The position numbers were made by a program, and so were the translations under genes. 50,651 nucleotides of DNA from positions 1 to 50,651 of the forward strand of contig JADFGO010000003.1 of NCBI GenBank assembly GCA_022567655.1, in the 5' to 3' direction. The notes beneath the pieces are model-generated. The model was not told the origin of the DNA. It worked only from the letters and a program-made list of their open reading frames with translations, and made no database searches. Origin of the DNA: Candidatus Neomarinimicrobiota bacterium (GTDB lineage: Bacteria > Fidelibacterota > SORT01). This document shows, in pieces, positions 35,381 to 44,289 of this stretch; the first letter of the stretch is position 1; each line of letters opens with the position of its first letter.

Positions 35381-35812
35381 ATGAACAAGATACAGTTAGA
35401 AAACGATACTTTCAGCCGGATGGAAAAACACGCTTCCTCTTCATTTCCGGAGGAGTGCTGCGGATTTATGTTCGGCAGCGCCGGAGATGAGAAGACGATT
35501 GTGGAAGATATAAGCATTGTCAAAAACAGGCATCCGGATTTTAAGGCAAGACGTTATTTGATCTCGCCGGAGGATTTCATGGAAGCGGAAAAATTTGCGG
35601 ATGATAAAGGACTCAGTCTCACGGGTGTCTATCATTCCCACCCGAATCATCCGGCAACGCCGTCGGAGACGGATAGAGAAGCCGCACTGCCCGGTTTTAC
35701 TTATATAATTTTTTCGGTGAACAACGGCAATACGACCGACGTCACTGCGTGGGAGCTTGCCGAGGACAGAAGTGAATTTAAAGCAGTAGAGATAGTGAAT
35801 AGAGAGGAGTAA
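35381..35812 (+). CDS. JAMM/MPN metallopeptidase (Mec-like)
   Basis: A 143-residue zinc peptidase with a full JAMM motif: Glu in FPEECCGFMFG (24-25), H85 and H87 in VYHSHPNHPATPSETD, S95 and D98. Such small bacterial JAMM proteins cut after the diglycine of ubiquitin-like sulfur carriers; the mycobacterial Mec frees cysteine from CysO-Cys. Located between cysteine synthase and a protein whose N-terminal domain is a ubiquitin-like carrier ending in GG, so it should release cysteine and could also cut that fusion. The RBS is weak. Confidence 0.9.
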   Translation: MNKIQLENDTFSRMEKHASSSFPEECCGFMFGSAGDEKTIVEDISIVKNRHPDFKARRYLISPEDFMEAEKFADDKGLSLTGVYHSHPNHPATPSETDREAALPGFTYIIFSVNNGNTTDVTAWELAEDRSEFKAVEIVNREE

Positions 35813-35817
35813 TAGTT

Positions 35818-37245
35818 TTGAACGTAAATATCAGAATACCTTCCCCATTACGGAGGTATACGAATAATCAATCGACTCTGTCGTTAAGCATAGAGGAATT
35901 ATCTGTTTCTGCGGCGCTGAAGGCGCTTGTGAAAGAGTACGCAGATTTAGGTCGGCATCTCTATGATGACGACGGAGCGCTCAGAAGTTTTGTGAATATC
36001 TACCTGAACAATGAGGACGTTCGTTTCGGAGATGGTCTTGACAGCAAACTAAATGAAGGTGATGAAATTTCGATAATTCCGGCGATTGCAGGCGGAACCG
36101 CCGTTACGCTCGATAACTGGGAAATTATGAGATACAGCAGGCACCTGATTATGCCTGAGGTAAATATCGAGGGTCAACAAAAGTTGAAGGCTTCGTCGGT
36201 ATTGCTCATCGGCGCCGGAGGACTCGGATGCCCCGCCGCTCTTTATCTGGCTGCCGCCGGAGTCGGAAGGATCGGAATAGTCGATTATGACGTCGTCGAT
36301 GAATCGAACCTGCAAAGACAGGTATTATACGGGTCTTCGGACGTTGGAAAGCCAAAGTTGGAAGCAGCTGAAAAGAGATTGAAAGACCTGAATCCGAGAT
36401 TGGAGGTTGATAGTTATATAGAGAGGTTCTCATCCGAAAACGCAAGGAGTCTGATCTCAAAATATGATGTGGTCGTGGACGGTACGGATAATTTCCCAAC
36501 AAGATACCTTGTAAACGATGCGTGTGTCTTAGAAGGAAAACCAAACGTTTACGGCAGCATATTCCGTTTCGACGGTCAAGTTTCCGTTTTCAATTTCGAG
36601 GGCGGACCCTGTTACAGATGCCTGTATTCCGAACCGCCGCCACCCGGGCTTGTGCCATCATGCGCCGAAGGGGGCGTGTTAGGGGTATTACCGGGAATAG
36701 TGGGAACCATGCAGGCGACCGAGGCTATCAAACTGATTGTCGGAATTGGGGAGAGCCTCTCCGGAAAGCTTCTGCTGATAGACGCTCTGAACATGGATTT
36801 CCGAAAACTTAACATAAAAAAGAATCCCGAGTGTAAGGTTTGCAGCGAAAATCCGGAACTGACCGAACTGATCGATTATGATGATTTTTGCGGAGTGGAA
36901 CCTGAAATTGAAGCGGAAGCAGGAGAAATTCGCCAGATAACTCCTGTTGAATTAAAGGAAAAGTTGGACAGCGGTGATGATCTTCTCCTACTCGACATCC
37001 GCGAGGAGGTAGAAACAAGGATATGTCAGATTGAGGGCAGCGTTCATATCCCGATGCAGGAGATACCTTCCAGACTCTCTGAATTGGATATGCACAGGGA
37101 CCTTGTGATATATTGCAAATCCGGCGAGCGCTCTTTCGCTGTTGCGAGTTTCCTTAAGAAATCCGGATTCAGCAGAGTAGCCAACCTTTACGGCGGAACT
37201 CTTGCATGGTCGGAAACCGTTGACCCGTCTATGCCCAAGTATTAG
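35818..37245 (+). CDS. Fused ubiquitin-like carrier / E1 activator / rhodanese
   Basis: A 475-residue three-domain protein. Residues 1-93 are a complete MoaD/ThiS/CysO-type ubiquitin-like domain ending IIPAIAGG (GG at 92-93). Residues 100-345 are an E1-like adenylating domain: GAGGLG at 132-137, DGTDNFPTRYLVND, active Cys C282 in SCAEGG, and zinc cysteines C265/C268 and C339/C342. Residues 365-475 are a rhodanese with C433 in YCKSGERS. Separately these are CysO and MoeZ of Mycobacterium; here all are one chain, so the GG is internal. It starts TTG 35818 with GAGGAG nine nt upstream, overlapping the end of the peptidase gene's RBS region. Confidence 0.93.
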   Translation: MNVNIRIPSPLRRYTNNQSTLSLSIEELSVSAALKALVKEYADLGRHLYDDDGALRSFVNIYLNNEDVRFGDGLDSKLNEGDEISIIPAIAGGTAVTLDNWEIMRYSRHLIMPEVNIEGQQKLKASSVLLIGAGGLGCPAALYLAAAGVGRIGIVDYDVVDESNLQRQVLYGSSDVGKPKLEAAEKRLKDLNPRLEVDSYIERFSSENARSLISKYDVVVDGTDNFPTRYLVNDACVLEGKPNVYGSIFRFDGQVSVFNFEGGPCYRCLYSEPPPPGLVPSCAEGGVLGVLPGIVGTMQATEAIKLIVGIGESLSGKLLLIDALNMDFRKLNIKKNPECKVCSENPELTELIDYDDFCGVEPEIEAEAGEIRQITPVELKEKLDSGDDLLLLDIREEVETRICQIEGSVHIPMQEIPSRLSELDMHRDLVIYCKSGERSFAVASFLKKSGFSRVANLYGGTLAWSETVDPSMPKY

Positions 37246-37612
37246 TTAAACGCGAAATTCGGTGTTGTCTCAGAATTACCGGAATCGATCTATAATTTCG
37301 CCGTTCTTGAGTGGGGAAAGTTATACTACTATGAATTGTATACCGAATAGCGTAAGTTATATCAAATAATTTAACTAAAGTGAGATTAAAGCGAACAAGT
37401 CATCTCACTTGCCATTTTAATAAAAACATAATCGGAACAATTGTCGTATGAATCAGATACCTTCCGGTTCCAGGCTCGGTTAATTGGGACTCAATAGAAA
37501 ACGAAGGGGCAAAGATGAATTGTGTTCGAGTTGAATTTTTTGTTAATCGACTGACTCTTTTCACTTTTTAAAAAACTATCAGCGGGGATAGCTGATAAGA
37601 GAGCGGCGCACT
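37246..37612. other. 367-nt intergenic region with hairpins
   Basis: AT-rich and without a gene that I can support. Arms 37378-37386/37402-37410 (AAGTGAGAT) make a 9-bp stem with a 15-nt loop and only a short, interrupted T tract after it, possibly ending the sulfur-gene transcript. A second small hairpin, TATCAGC/GCTGATA (37577-37583/37591-37597), lies 15 nt before the transporter ATG, where it could influence ribosome access. Confidence 0.6.
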
Positions 37613-38935
37613 ATGATAAATCCGTTTAAAATGGTTATGGACATAAAGAAAGAAGAGTTACCGCTCTCTTTAATAATGTTCAGTTACTTTTTCCTCGTCA
37701 TTTCGACTTTCTGGATATTAAAACCGTTAAAAAAGTCTCTATTCATCACATTTTACGACCAGACGGGTGTGGATATCTTACAATGGCACCTCAGAGGTTC
37801 GCAAGCCGAGTTGATTGCGAAGACACTGAACATGGTAGTTGCGTTTCTTGCTGTGGTTGTTTTTACATGGCTTGCAACCAGATATCGCAGACAGAAATTG
37901 ACATATATTTTTTCAGCGTTTTTTATTGTCTCGTATATCATGTACGGGATGATAATAGAGAATGCCGGCGATATCATAATCTGGTCTTTTTACCTTTTTG
38001 GAGATCTCTTCAGTACGCTCATGGTTGCGACGTTTTTTGCATTTATGAACGATAGTGTGTCACCCGACTCTGCAAAAAGATTATACGGGTTTGTGGGTTT
38101 CGGTGGTGTTCTCGGCGGTGTGTTCGGCAGTACGTTCGTAAGGGTATGGGTTGATTATATCAGTATCACGAACTGGTTGTGGATCTGTGTTGTAATCGCA
38201 TTGATGATCATCGTCCTTGCCGGATTCGCGGGTAGATACGTCGACAGAAATCCGCGTCCGGTTATTGAGGCGAAAGAGGAACCGACTGAAAAGAAGGATA
38301 AAGCCGAAAATCCGGCGATTGAGGGCGCTAAATTGGTTTTCAGGTCAAAATATCTATTGGCAATTGCGGGAATAGTCGGGCTTTATGAAATCGTATCTAC
38401 CCTGATGGACTTCCAGTTTACCTCCACTATTGAACATTATCTGGATGGACCGGACATAAGAAGACAGTTTACCATGATGTTCAACATTACTAATATTGTC
38501 TCCATGTTCGTTCAATTGTTTCTCACAAGTTTCATTATGACCCGATTCGGATTGACTGCCGCACTGTTGTTCTTACCAGCTGCAATACTCATCGGCTCAT
38601 CGGCTTTTATCGCAATTCCCGTTCTCTGGGTCGGCAGCTTCCTCAACACCGCCGATAACGGGTTTAGCTACTCTATAAATCAATCGGCAAAAGAAACTCT
38701 GTACGTCCCAACCACGAGGGATGAGAAATATAAGGCAAAAGCTTTTATCGACATGTTTATCCAAAGGTTTGCAAAAGCCGTTGCGGTCGTTCTGAGTCTT
38801 GGGATAACGCTACTGTTTAAGGACTATTCAAGTGTCAGATGGCTCTCGTTAGCAACGCTTATTGCGGTAATCATCTGGATATTTATCATTAAATATGTAG
38901 GCAGGAGATTCAACGAGCTTGCCGGTTCTGATTAG
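37613..38935 (+). CDS. NTT/Tlc-type nucleotide transporter homologue
   Basis: A 440-residue membrane protein of the ATP:ADP antiporter (NTT, Tlc) group within the major facilitator superfamily, with about 11-12 helices. The start, LKPLKKSLFITFYDQTG, is the cytosolic motif after helix 1, and SPDSAKRLYGFVGFGGVLGG and NQSAKETLYVPTTRDEKYK are family-like blocks. Rickettsia and Chlamydia homologues import ATP from host cells; the role in free-living bacteria is unclear. A second, longer homologue follows 132 nt downstream, so the two may form one complex or exporter. Charged loops (EEPTEKKDKAEN) lie in the middle. Confidence 0.85.
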   Translation: MINPFKMVMDIKKEELPLSLIMFSYFFLVISTFWILKPLKKSLFITFYDQTGVDILQWHLRGSQAELIAKTLNMVVAFLAVVVFTWLATRYRRQKLTYIFSAFFIVSYIMYGMIIENAGDIIIWSFYLFGDLFSTLMVATFFAFMNDSVSPDSAKRLYGFVGFGGVLGGVFGSTFVRVWVDYISITNWLWICVVIALMIIVLAGFAGRYVDRNPRPVIEAKEEPTEKKDKAENPAIEGAKLVFRSKYLLAIAGIVGLYEIVSTLMDFQFTSTIEHYLDGPDIRRQFTMMFNITNIVSMFVQLFLTSFIMTRFGLTAALLFLPAAILIGSSAFIAIPVLWVGSFLNTADNGFSYSINQSAKETLYVPTTRDEKYKAKAFIDMFIQRFAKAVAVVLSLGITLLFKDYSSVRWLSLATLIAVIIWIFIIKYVGRRFNELAGSD

Positions 38936-39067
38936 GGTTAGCAAAGACGTCTTGCATTTTGAAATTAATGAAAATTAATTTTCCTACTTGATATATCCAT
39001 ACTACAGAACACTGCTCTGACGATTATGCGTAGTTGTACATTAAGATGATGGACTGAAGGAACGGGA

Positions 39068-41890
39068 TTGAAGCTCAGAATTATAAAACAAATAAGAAGG
39101 ATATTCAGCCTGAAGGAAGGTGAAGGTGCGAGAACCGCGCTGATGTTCTCATTTATCTTTTTACTCGTGACGTCGCTGCTAATAGTCAAGCCGGTACGTA
39201 ACTCACTCTTCCTGGTAAACGTAGGGATTTCGAAACTGCCTTATGCTTTTATTCTTGTGGCAGTTTTTTCGGCGATAGTGGTAACGCTCTTTTCAAAATA
39301 TTCGACAAAGTTTCATGTAGGAAAATTGTTAAGAGCGGTATTAGACCTGTCAATCCTGAGCCTGCTCGCATTCTGGGCGCTCTTTTATTTCGGGGTAGAG
39401 AGCGTCTGGATCATATATATATTTTATATCTGGGTCTCTATATTCGGGGTAATCACGACGATGCAATTCTGGCTCTTGTCCAATTACATCTTCACATCAC
39501 GGGAGGCTAAACGCCTGTTTGGATTGGTAGGAGCCGGCGGGATTTCCGGAGGCATATTCGGCGGGTATCTCACAAACTTTATCGCTCCGAGGTTAGGTAC
39601 CGAGAACCTGATACTGCTCAGCGCAGTATTTCTTTTTTTATGTATTTTTATCGGAAGATATGCCTGGGTGAATTACGGGAAAAAGAACTATGCTGAACGC
39701 CACCTCGTAAAGACCAGGACCAAGACGCAGTCTATACCTGAAAGAACCATATCCGTCATATTCAAATCCAAGTATTTGACTTTACTGATGGGTATAGTCG
39801 GAGTAAGCGTTTTGGTCGCAAATCTTGCCGATTACCAATTTAACTTAATTGCGTCTGAAACGATTCAAGATGAAGACAAACTGACCGCTTTCTTCGGATT
39901 CTGGCTCTCGAATTTAAGTATTTTATCTCTCCTGATTCAGCTATTCATTACCGGGAGAATGATTAATTATTTCGGTGTCGGCATATCATTACTTCTCCTG
40001 CCTATTGGAATTTTAATAGGCGCGGGAGCGATAATAATTAATCCGGGAATTTACTCCGCCCTATTGATCAAAGTGAACGACGGAGCATTAAAACAATCGA
40101 TAAACAAAGCAGCGAGAGAGCTGTTGTCCTTGCCGATAGCAGCCGAAGTAAAAAACAGAGTAAAAGCCTTCATAGACGTATTCGTTGATAATTTTGCTAC
40201 AGGAGTCAGCGGCATTTTATTACTTATCGCAACACTTGTCTTTGTTATTTCTGTTCAACAGATTAGTTGGATAATAATATTTTTTATTCTCATCTGGCTC
40301 TATATGATATATAAAATCAAGAGCGAATATGTAAATTCCTTCAGAATGGCAATCGAGAAGCGATTCATAAATTTTGAGGAGGAGCCGTATAATCTGAACG
40401 ACGCTTCAATTCTCAATAGTCTCTATAAAGCTCTCGAAGGGGACAATGAAAGGCAGATTTTGTACGTGCTTAGTCTTATTGAAAATGTTAAATCGGATGG
40501 ATTAATTCCACGTCTAAAGAAGTTGCTACAGCACAAGTCCGCTGAGGTTAAAAGCAAGGCGCTGAAATTGATTAGCGAATTTGACAGAAAAGAATTTTAC
40601 GAATTGGTTCTACCGTTGGTAGAGGATCCGGATATGGAAGTAAAAACAAATGCGATAATTTACCTTTACGACAAATCCGAAAATCCCAACGATTTTATCA
40701 GTGAATATCTACAAAAAGAAGACCTGAAAATTAAAATTGCCACGATGATGTGTGTTGCTGAGGATTGCTGCACTAATTCTGAATTGCGTAAAAGTATGGA
40801 TATCGAAGAAATCTATAAATCGGTGTTTGCGAAAGAGTCTATGAAACTGTTAGAGCCGGATAAGGTAACATTGCTGAAGATCAACGCAGCAAACTTTATT
40901 GGAACGTCATTATCTGCAAAATTATATAATAAGCTGATCGATCTCTTTGAAGATGATTCCATCGACGTAAAAAAATCGGCGGTGATCAACATGGGAAAGA
41001 CCGCATCGATAGATTTTTTGGAATTCTTAATAGAAAATCTTAACAACAGCGATCTAAAAGTTCACGTTCGGGACGCGATAACGCGAATAGGTGAGGATGC
41101 TATCGGGTTGTTGTCGGAAAAATTGAAGGATGAAAAAGTAGATTATTTGATCAGGAAGGCAATCCCCGACGTTTTAGCGCGAATATATTCGGATTCCCAA
41201 ACCAACGCCTTGTTGGAACAATTACCGACGAGTGAACTCGGGTTGAGATTCGAGATGATAAAATCTCTTAACAAGCTCAAAACGAAATTTCCCGCAATGA
41301 GGATCGATAACTCGATCATCCAAAAAACGATTGCTCTTGAAGTCAACTATTACTACAAGTTATCATCAATACTCTCGGTAGAAAAAAAGGCTTTGAACTC
41401 GATGACTGAAAACCGAGATGAAGAGGCTCTCATGAAAGCGAGGCGGCTTCTTATAATCTCCATAGAAGATAAATTTAATAATATATTAGAAAGGATATTC
41501 AGACTGCTCGGGCTTTTGTACCTGTCGTCGGATATGTATAACGCCTACCTCGGAATCGCGAGCAGAAATAAAAATATAAAAGCAGACGCCATAGAATTTC
41601 TTGATAATTCACTTAGCCGTAAATTGAAATCCACCATTATCCCCATAATTGAGACTGACACTCCTGATTCTCTCGCAGAAAAAGCCATGATCTTATTCGA
41701 AATATCGTTCGAAAACGAAGAACAATGCATTTATGAATTGATGGAGGATGATAGTAATTGGCTTAAGGCATGTTCGATCTATCTTGCTAATGCGTTGAAC
41801 GGCGGCAAGTATACCGAGAAATTTGAGAGTTTCGTCAATGATCCCGATGCGATCGTGCGTGAGACCGCGGAACATGCTCTGATGAATTAA
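39068..41890 (+). CDS. NTT/Tlc-type transporter fused to HEAT-like repeats
   Basis: A 940-residue protein. Residues 1-425 repeat the NTT membrane domain of the previous gene (IVKPVRNSLFLVNVGISKLP; SREAKRLFGLVGAGGISGG; NKAARELLSLPIA), with about 11 helices. From about 440 to the end is a soluble all-helical region of HEAT-like repeats (SAEVKSKALKLISEFDRKEF; DIDVKKSAVINMGKT-like units; DAIVRETAEHALMN at the end). Such combinations occur with a cyclic-nucleotide-binding partner, and one is encoded 16 nt downstream. The start is TTG 39068 with AAGGAA about seven nt upstream. It is probably anchored in the inner membrane with the repeats inside; the role is unknown. Confidence 0.85.
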   Translation: MKLRIIKQIRRIFSLKEGEGARTALMFSFIFLLVTSLLIVKPVRNSLFLVNVGISKLPYAFILVAVFSAIVVTLFSKYSTKFHVGKLLRAVLDLSILSLLAFWALFYFGVESVWIIYIFYIWVSIFGVITTMQFWLLSNYIFTSREAKRLFGLVGAGGISGGIFGGYLTNFIAPRLGTENLILLSAVFLFLCIFIGRYAWVNYGKKNYAERHLVKTRTKTQSIPERTISVIFKSKYLTLLMGIVGVSVLVANLADYQFNLIASETIQDEDKLTAFFGFWLSNLSILSLLIQLFITGRMINYFGVGISLLLLPIGILIGAGAIIINPGIYSALLIKVNDGALKQSINKAARELLSLPIAAEVKNRVKAFIDVFVDNFATGVSGILLLIATLVFVISVQQISWIIIFFILIWLYMIYKIKSEYVNSFRMAIEKRFINFEEEPYNLNDASILNSLYKALEGDNERQILYVLSLIENVKSDGLIPRLKKLLQHKSAEVKSKALKLISEFDRKEFYELVLPLVEDPDMEVKTNAIIYLYDKSENPNDFISEYLQKEDLKIKIATMMCVAEDCCTNSELRKSMDIEEIYKSVFAKESMKLLEPDKVTLLKINAANFIGTSLSAKLYNKLIDLFEDDSIDVKKSAVINMGKTASIDFLEFLIENLNNSDLKVHVRDAITRIGEDAIGLLSEKLKDEKVDYLIRKAIPDVLARIYSDSQTNALLEQLPTSELGLRFEMIKSLNKLKTKFPAMRIDNSIIQKTIALEVNYYYKLSSILSVEKKALNSMTENRDEEALMKARRLLIISIEDKFNNILERIFRLLGLLYLSSDMYNAYLGIASRNKNIKADAIEFLDNSLSRKLKSTIIPIIETDTPDSLAEKAMILFEISFENEEQCIYELMEDDSNWLKACSIYLANALNGGKYTEKFESFVNDPDAIVRETAEHALMN

Positions 41891-41905
41891 AGAGGAATTA
41901 GAGAG

Positions 41906-42349
41906 ATGCTGTCAATAATAGAAAAAGTAATATTCCTGCAAGACGTAGAAATTTTCGAGCATGTCTCCACAGAGGGTTTAAGCCAGATAGCAAATATTAC
42001 AGAAGAAGTTGGAGTCGAAGCGGACGGGGTGATTTATAAAGAAGGCGATTTTTCAGACTCCATGTATCTTCTGATTGGCGGAAAAGTCAAGCTTCACCGT
42101 GGAGAATCTATTGTCCTCATCGCATCTTTAAATGACGCTTTCGGCGCATGGTCGCTATTTAACGACGAACCGAGGCTGGTGTCGGCGACGGCGCTCGAGA
42201 AGAGCGATCTTCTGAAAATTCAGAAAGAAGATATGATCGACATACTCGCCGATAACGTCCGCATTACTGAAGGCATATTAAAAGCAATGGCGAAACAACT
42301 TCAGAGTATCGTAAGCAAAGTCAGCGGAAAACCGGAAAATTCTAACTAA
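41906..42349 (+). CDS. Stand-alone cyclic-nucleotide-binding domain protein
   Basis: A 147-residue protein made of one CNBD and a short C-terminal helix. YKEGDFSDSMYLLIGGKVKL and FGAWSLFNDEPRLVSATALE are the jelly-roll and phosphate-cassette regions. In the cassette the usual Glu of FGE is Ala here (FGAW), while the Arg (PRLVSAT) is kept, so nucleotide binding may be weak or altered. No DNA-binding helix-turn-helix follows, unlike Crp. Its location 16 nt after the HEAT transporter suggests it senses a nucleotide for that protein. Confidence 0.85.
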   Translation: MLSIIEKVIFLQDVEIFEHVSTEGLSQIANITEEVGVEADGVIYKEGDFSDSMYLLIGGKVKLHRGESIVLIASLNDAFGAWSLFNDEPRLVSATALEKSDLLKIQKEDMIDILADNVRITEGILKAMAKQLQSIVSKVSGKPENSN

Positions 42350-42469
42350 ATAGGTTAATTCGGAACCTTTCAGATAATTGGTTGTGGTTGACCTGCGTTA
42401 TCTATATCTTATCGTTTGCTCGGTCATCAAATGTGAATCACAGGAATATATTGATAAGGAAAAGAGCGA

Positions 42470-42952
42470 TTGAATAATTCGGAGTGGACTCCAAAGATAG
42501 TTATTGTGGACGATGAGGAATTAGTTCTTACAAGCCTAAGTTCGTTTTTATCTCTGGAAACCGAGTATGAAGTTACCACGTTCACCTCTGCCGAGGAAGC
42601 CTTGAAGCATTTGGAAAATAGCGACGTTGATTTGGTGATGTCGGACTTCCTTATGCCGGAGATGGACGGAATTTCCTTCCTTTCGGAAGTAAGAAAATTA
42701 AAACCTGAGATCCCCCGGATAATTCTCACAGGATATGCCGATAAGGAAAACGCTATCAAAGCCATAAATGAAGTAGGATTATTCCAGTACTTGGAAAAAC
42801 CTTGGGACAATGATAATATGCTCATAGTCTTGAGAAACGGACTCGAAAAACAGCGCCTGATAAAGGAGCTGCGCAAAAAGATCAGTGAAGTGGAGCAAGC
42901 GAACTCTGAGTTGGACGGCTTACAAAATGAAATCGTGAAGGCTTTTATTTAA
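42470..42952 (+). CDS. Single-domain response regulator with coiled-coil tail
   Basis: A 160-residue receiver. The acidic pair is D14/D15, the phosphate acceptor D59 in VMSDFLMPEMDG, the switch Thr T87 in ILTGYAD and the conserved Lys K110 in LEKPWDND. The KPW form is typical of receivers attached to HD-GYP or GGDEF proteins, but here only a coiled coil (ELRKKISEVEQANSELD) follows. A cognate kinase is not adjacent; the hybrid kinase at 45043-46527 is a candidate. The start is TTG 42470 with AAGGA about eight nt upstream. Confidence 0.9.
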   Translation: MNNSEWTPKIVIVDDEELVLTSLSSFLSLETEYEVTTFTSAEEALKHLENSDVDLVMSDFLMPEMDGISFLSEVRKLKPEIPRIILTGYADKENAIKAINEVGLFQYLEKPWDNDNMLIVLRNGLEKQRLIKELRKKISEVEQANSELDGLQNEIVKAFI

Positions 42953-42966
42953 GGTAGCGCCGCACA

Positions 42967-44196
42967 CTACTTAATAACGATTTCGTCTATTATTTCAGCT
43001 CCCCGCTTTTCGTCAGTATGTACCTTTTTTACCTGAATAAAAATTTTATCGTCTCTCAATTCAACGATACAGTAATTATACGATTCGAATCGCGATATCA
43101 CCTCGACGGAGTGACCCTGTGACCGAAATCTGGATGCGATATTTTCTACCTCTTCCAGACTTGTCAGTTCTCTGAGAGGCGTGCCTCCACCCCCGGTTAT
43201 GACGATATTCATTTGTTTATCGTTACCGTTGTGGACATAACTCAGTAAGCTGTGTTCATAATAATGTTCATGCCCCGCAAAAATCAATTCAACTTCTTCA
43301 TTTTTGAGCAAGGTTAAGAGTTCTTCCCGCCATCTGTATGTTTCAGAGTCCGTTCCGTCCATATCCCAGGCATCCGAGTGGTGACCGAAGCTGAAGGGTG
43401 GATGATGCATTACTATTATCTTGAACTTTCCGGCTGCATCGGTCAGTTGTCTCTCGAGCCAGGATTTTTTTGAATTCTTCTCCGATGATACATAATACTC
43501 TCTGAAAAGCGAGTCCCTCACAGCATGGGAACCCAAATTATTGTCCTTGTCGTGTAAAATACTCGTATCGAGAAAGATAAGCACAGCATTAGGTAACTGT
43601 TTTACGTAAAAACGAGCGCCGGGGAATACCGCATCATAATTATGAGCGCCGTAAGTTTTATTGTTAGCCTGGTCGTGATTTCCGGGAACCGGATAGAAGG
43701 GAAGTGTATTTAATAACGGAATTTCGATTTTTGTCTCACGGAGGAATCTGTCCCAATGGAGCGGATGTTTTCCGTTCTGGACGATGTCCCCGGTATGTGC
43801 CACAAAATCAATATTCTGTGTTATTGCCTCATTGTAAATTTCTCTTAATACTAATCTACGCTCGGGATTGCCGTAATCAGGTATGTAACGGATATAATTT
43901 ATCGTACCCCAAAATCCGTTGACTAATAACGCGGGCAGATGAACGGGAAGGCTCCAGGTCTTCCAGTTGCTTTCTTCTATGACTTTTTCGTATAAGCGCC
44001 AACCGGGGCGATTATCTCCGTAAACTATAAATTTGGTGTTACTCCCGAGAGTGGAATCGGATGAAAATTTTCTTAATTCATATAAGGACGGGTCAATCTT
44101 TTCAGTGACCAAACCCTCATGGGAACAGGAGCTCAGCAAAATAATCGCAGCCGTTAGAGTTAAAGCGAAGCTGAATTTTAATTGAGCACGTTTCAT
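42967..44196 (-). CDS. Lipoprotein calcineurin-like metallophosphoesterase
   Basis: A 409-residue exported phosphoesterase. The signal peptide ends in a lipobox (IILLSSCSH). Metal-binding motifs appear in order: YGDNRPG, HTGDIVQNG, VPGNHDQANNK, VMHHPPFSFGHHS, FAGHEHYYEH. This matches the purple-acid-phosphatase/Calcineurin group acting on phosphomonoesters or nucleotides outside the cytoplasm. Substrate unknown. It converges with the receiver gene with 14 nt between stops. Confidence 0.92.
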   Translation of the reverse strand: MKRAQLKFSFALTLTAAIILLSSCSHEGLVTEKIDPSLYELRKFSSDSTLGSNTKFIVYGDNRPGWRLYEKVIEESNWKTWSLPVHLPALLVNGFWGTINYIRYIPDYGNPERRLVLREIYNEAITQNIDFVAHTGDIVQNGKHPLHWDRFLRETKIEIPLLNTLPFYPVPGNHDQANNKTYGAHNYDAVFPGARFYVKQLPNAVLIFLDTSILHDKDNNLGSHAVRDSLFREYYVSSEKNSKKSWLERQLTDAAGKFKIIVMHHPPFSFGHHSDAWDMDGTDSETYRWREELLTLLKNEEVELIFAGHEHYYEHSLLSYVHNGNDKQMNIVITGGGGTPLRELTSLEEVENIASRFRSQGHSVEVISRFESYNYCIVELRDDKIFIQVKKVHTDEKRGAEIIDEIVIK

Positions 44197-44289
44197 ATTT
44201 AACTCTCTCGGGACATAAACTGTACAGCATGAATATTTGCGGGATAATTTAATTAAAGGAGCAGTTACTTGCTAAGACTATTCTATGGC

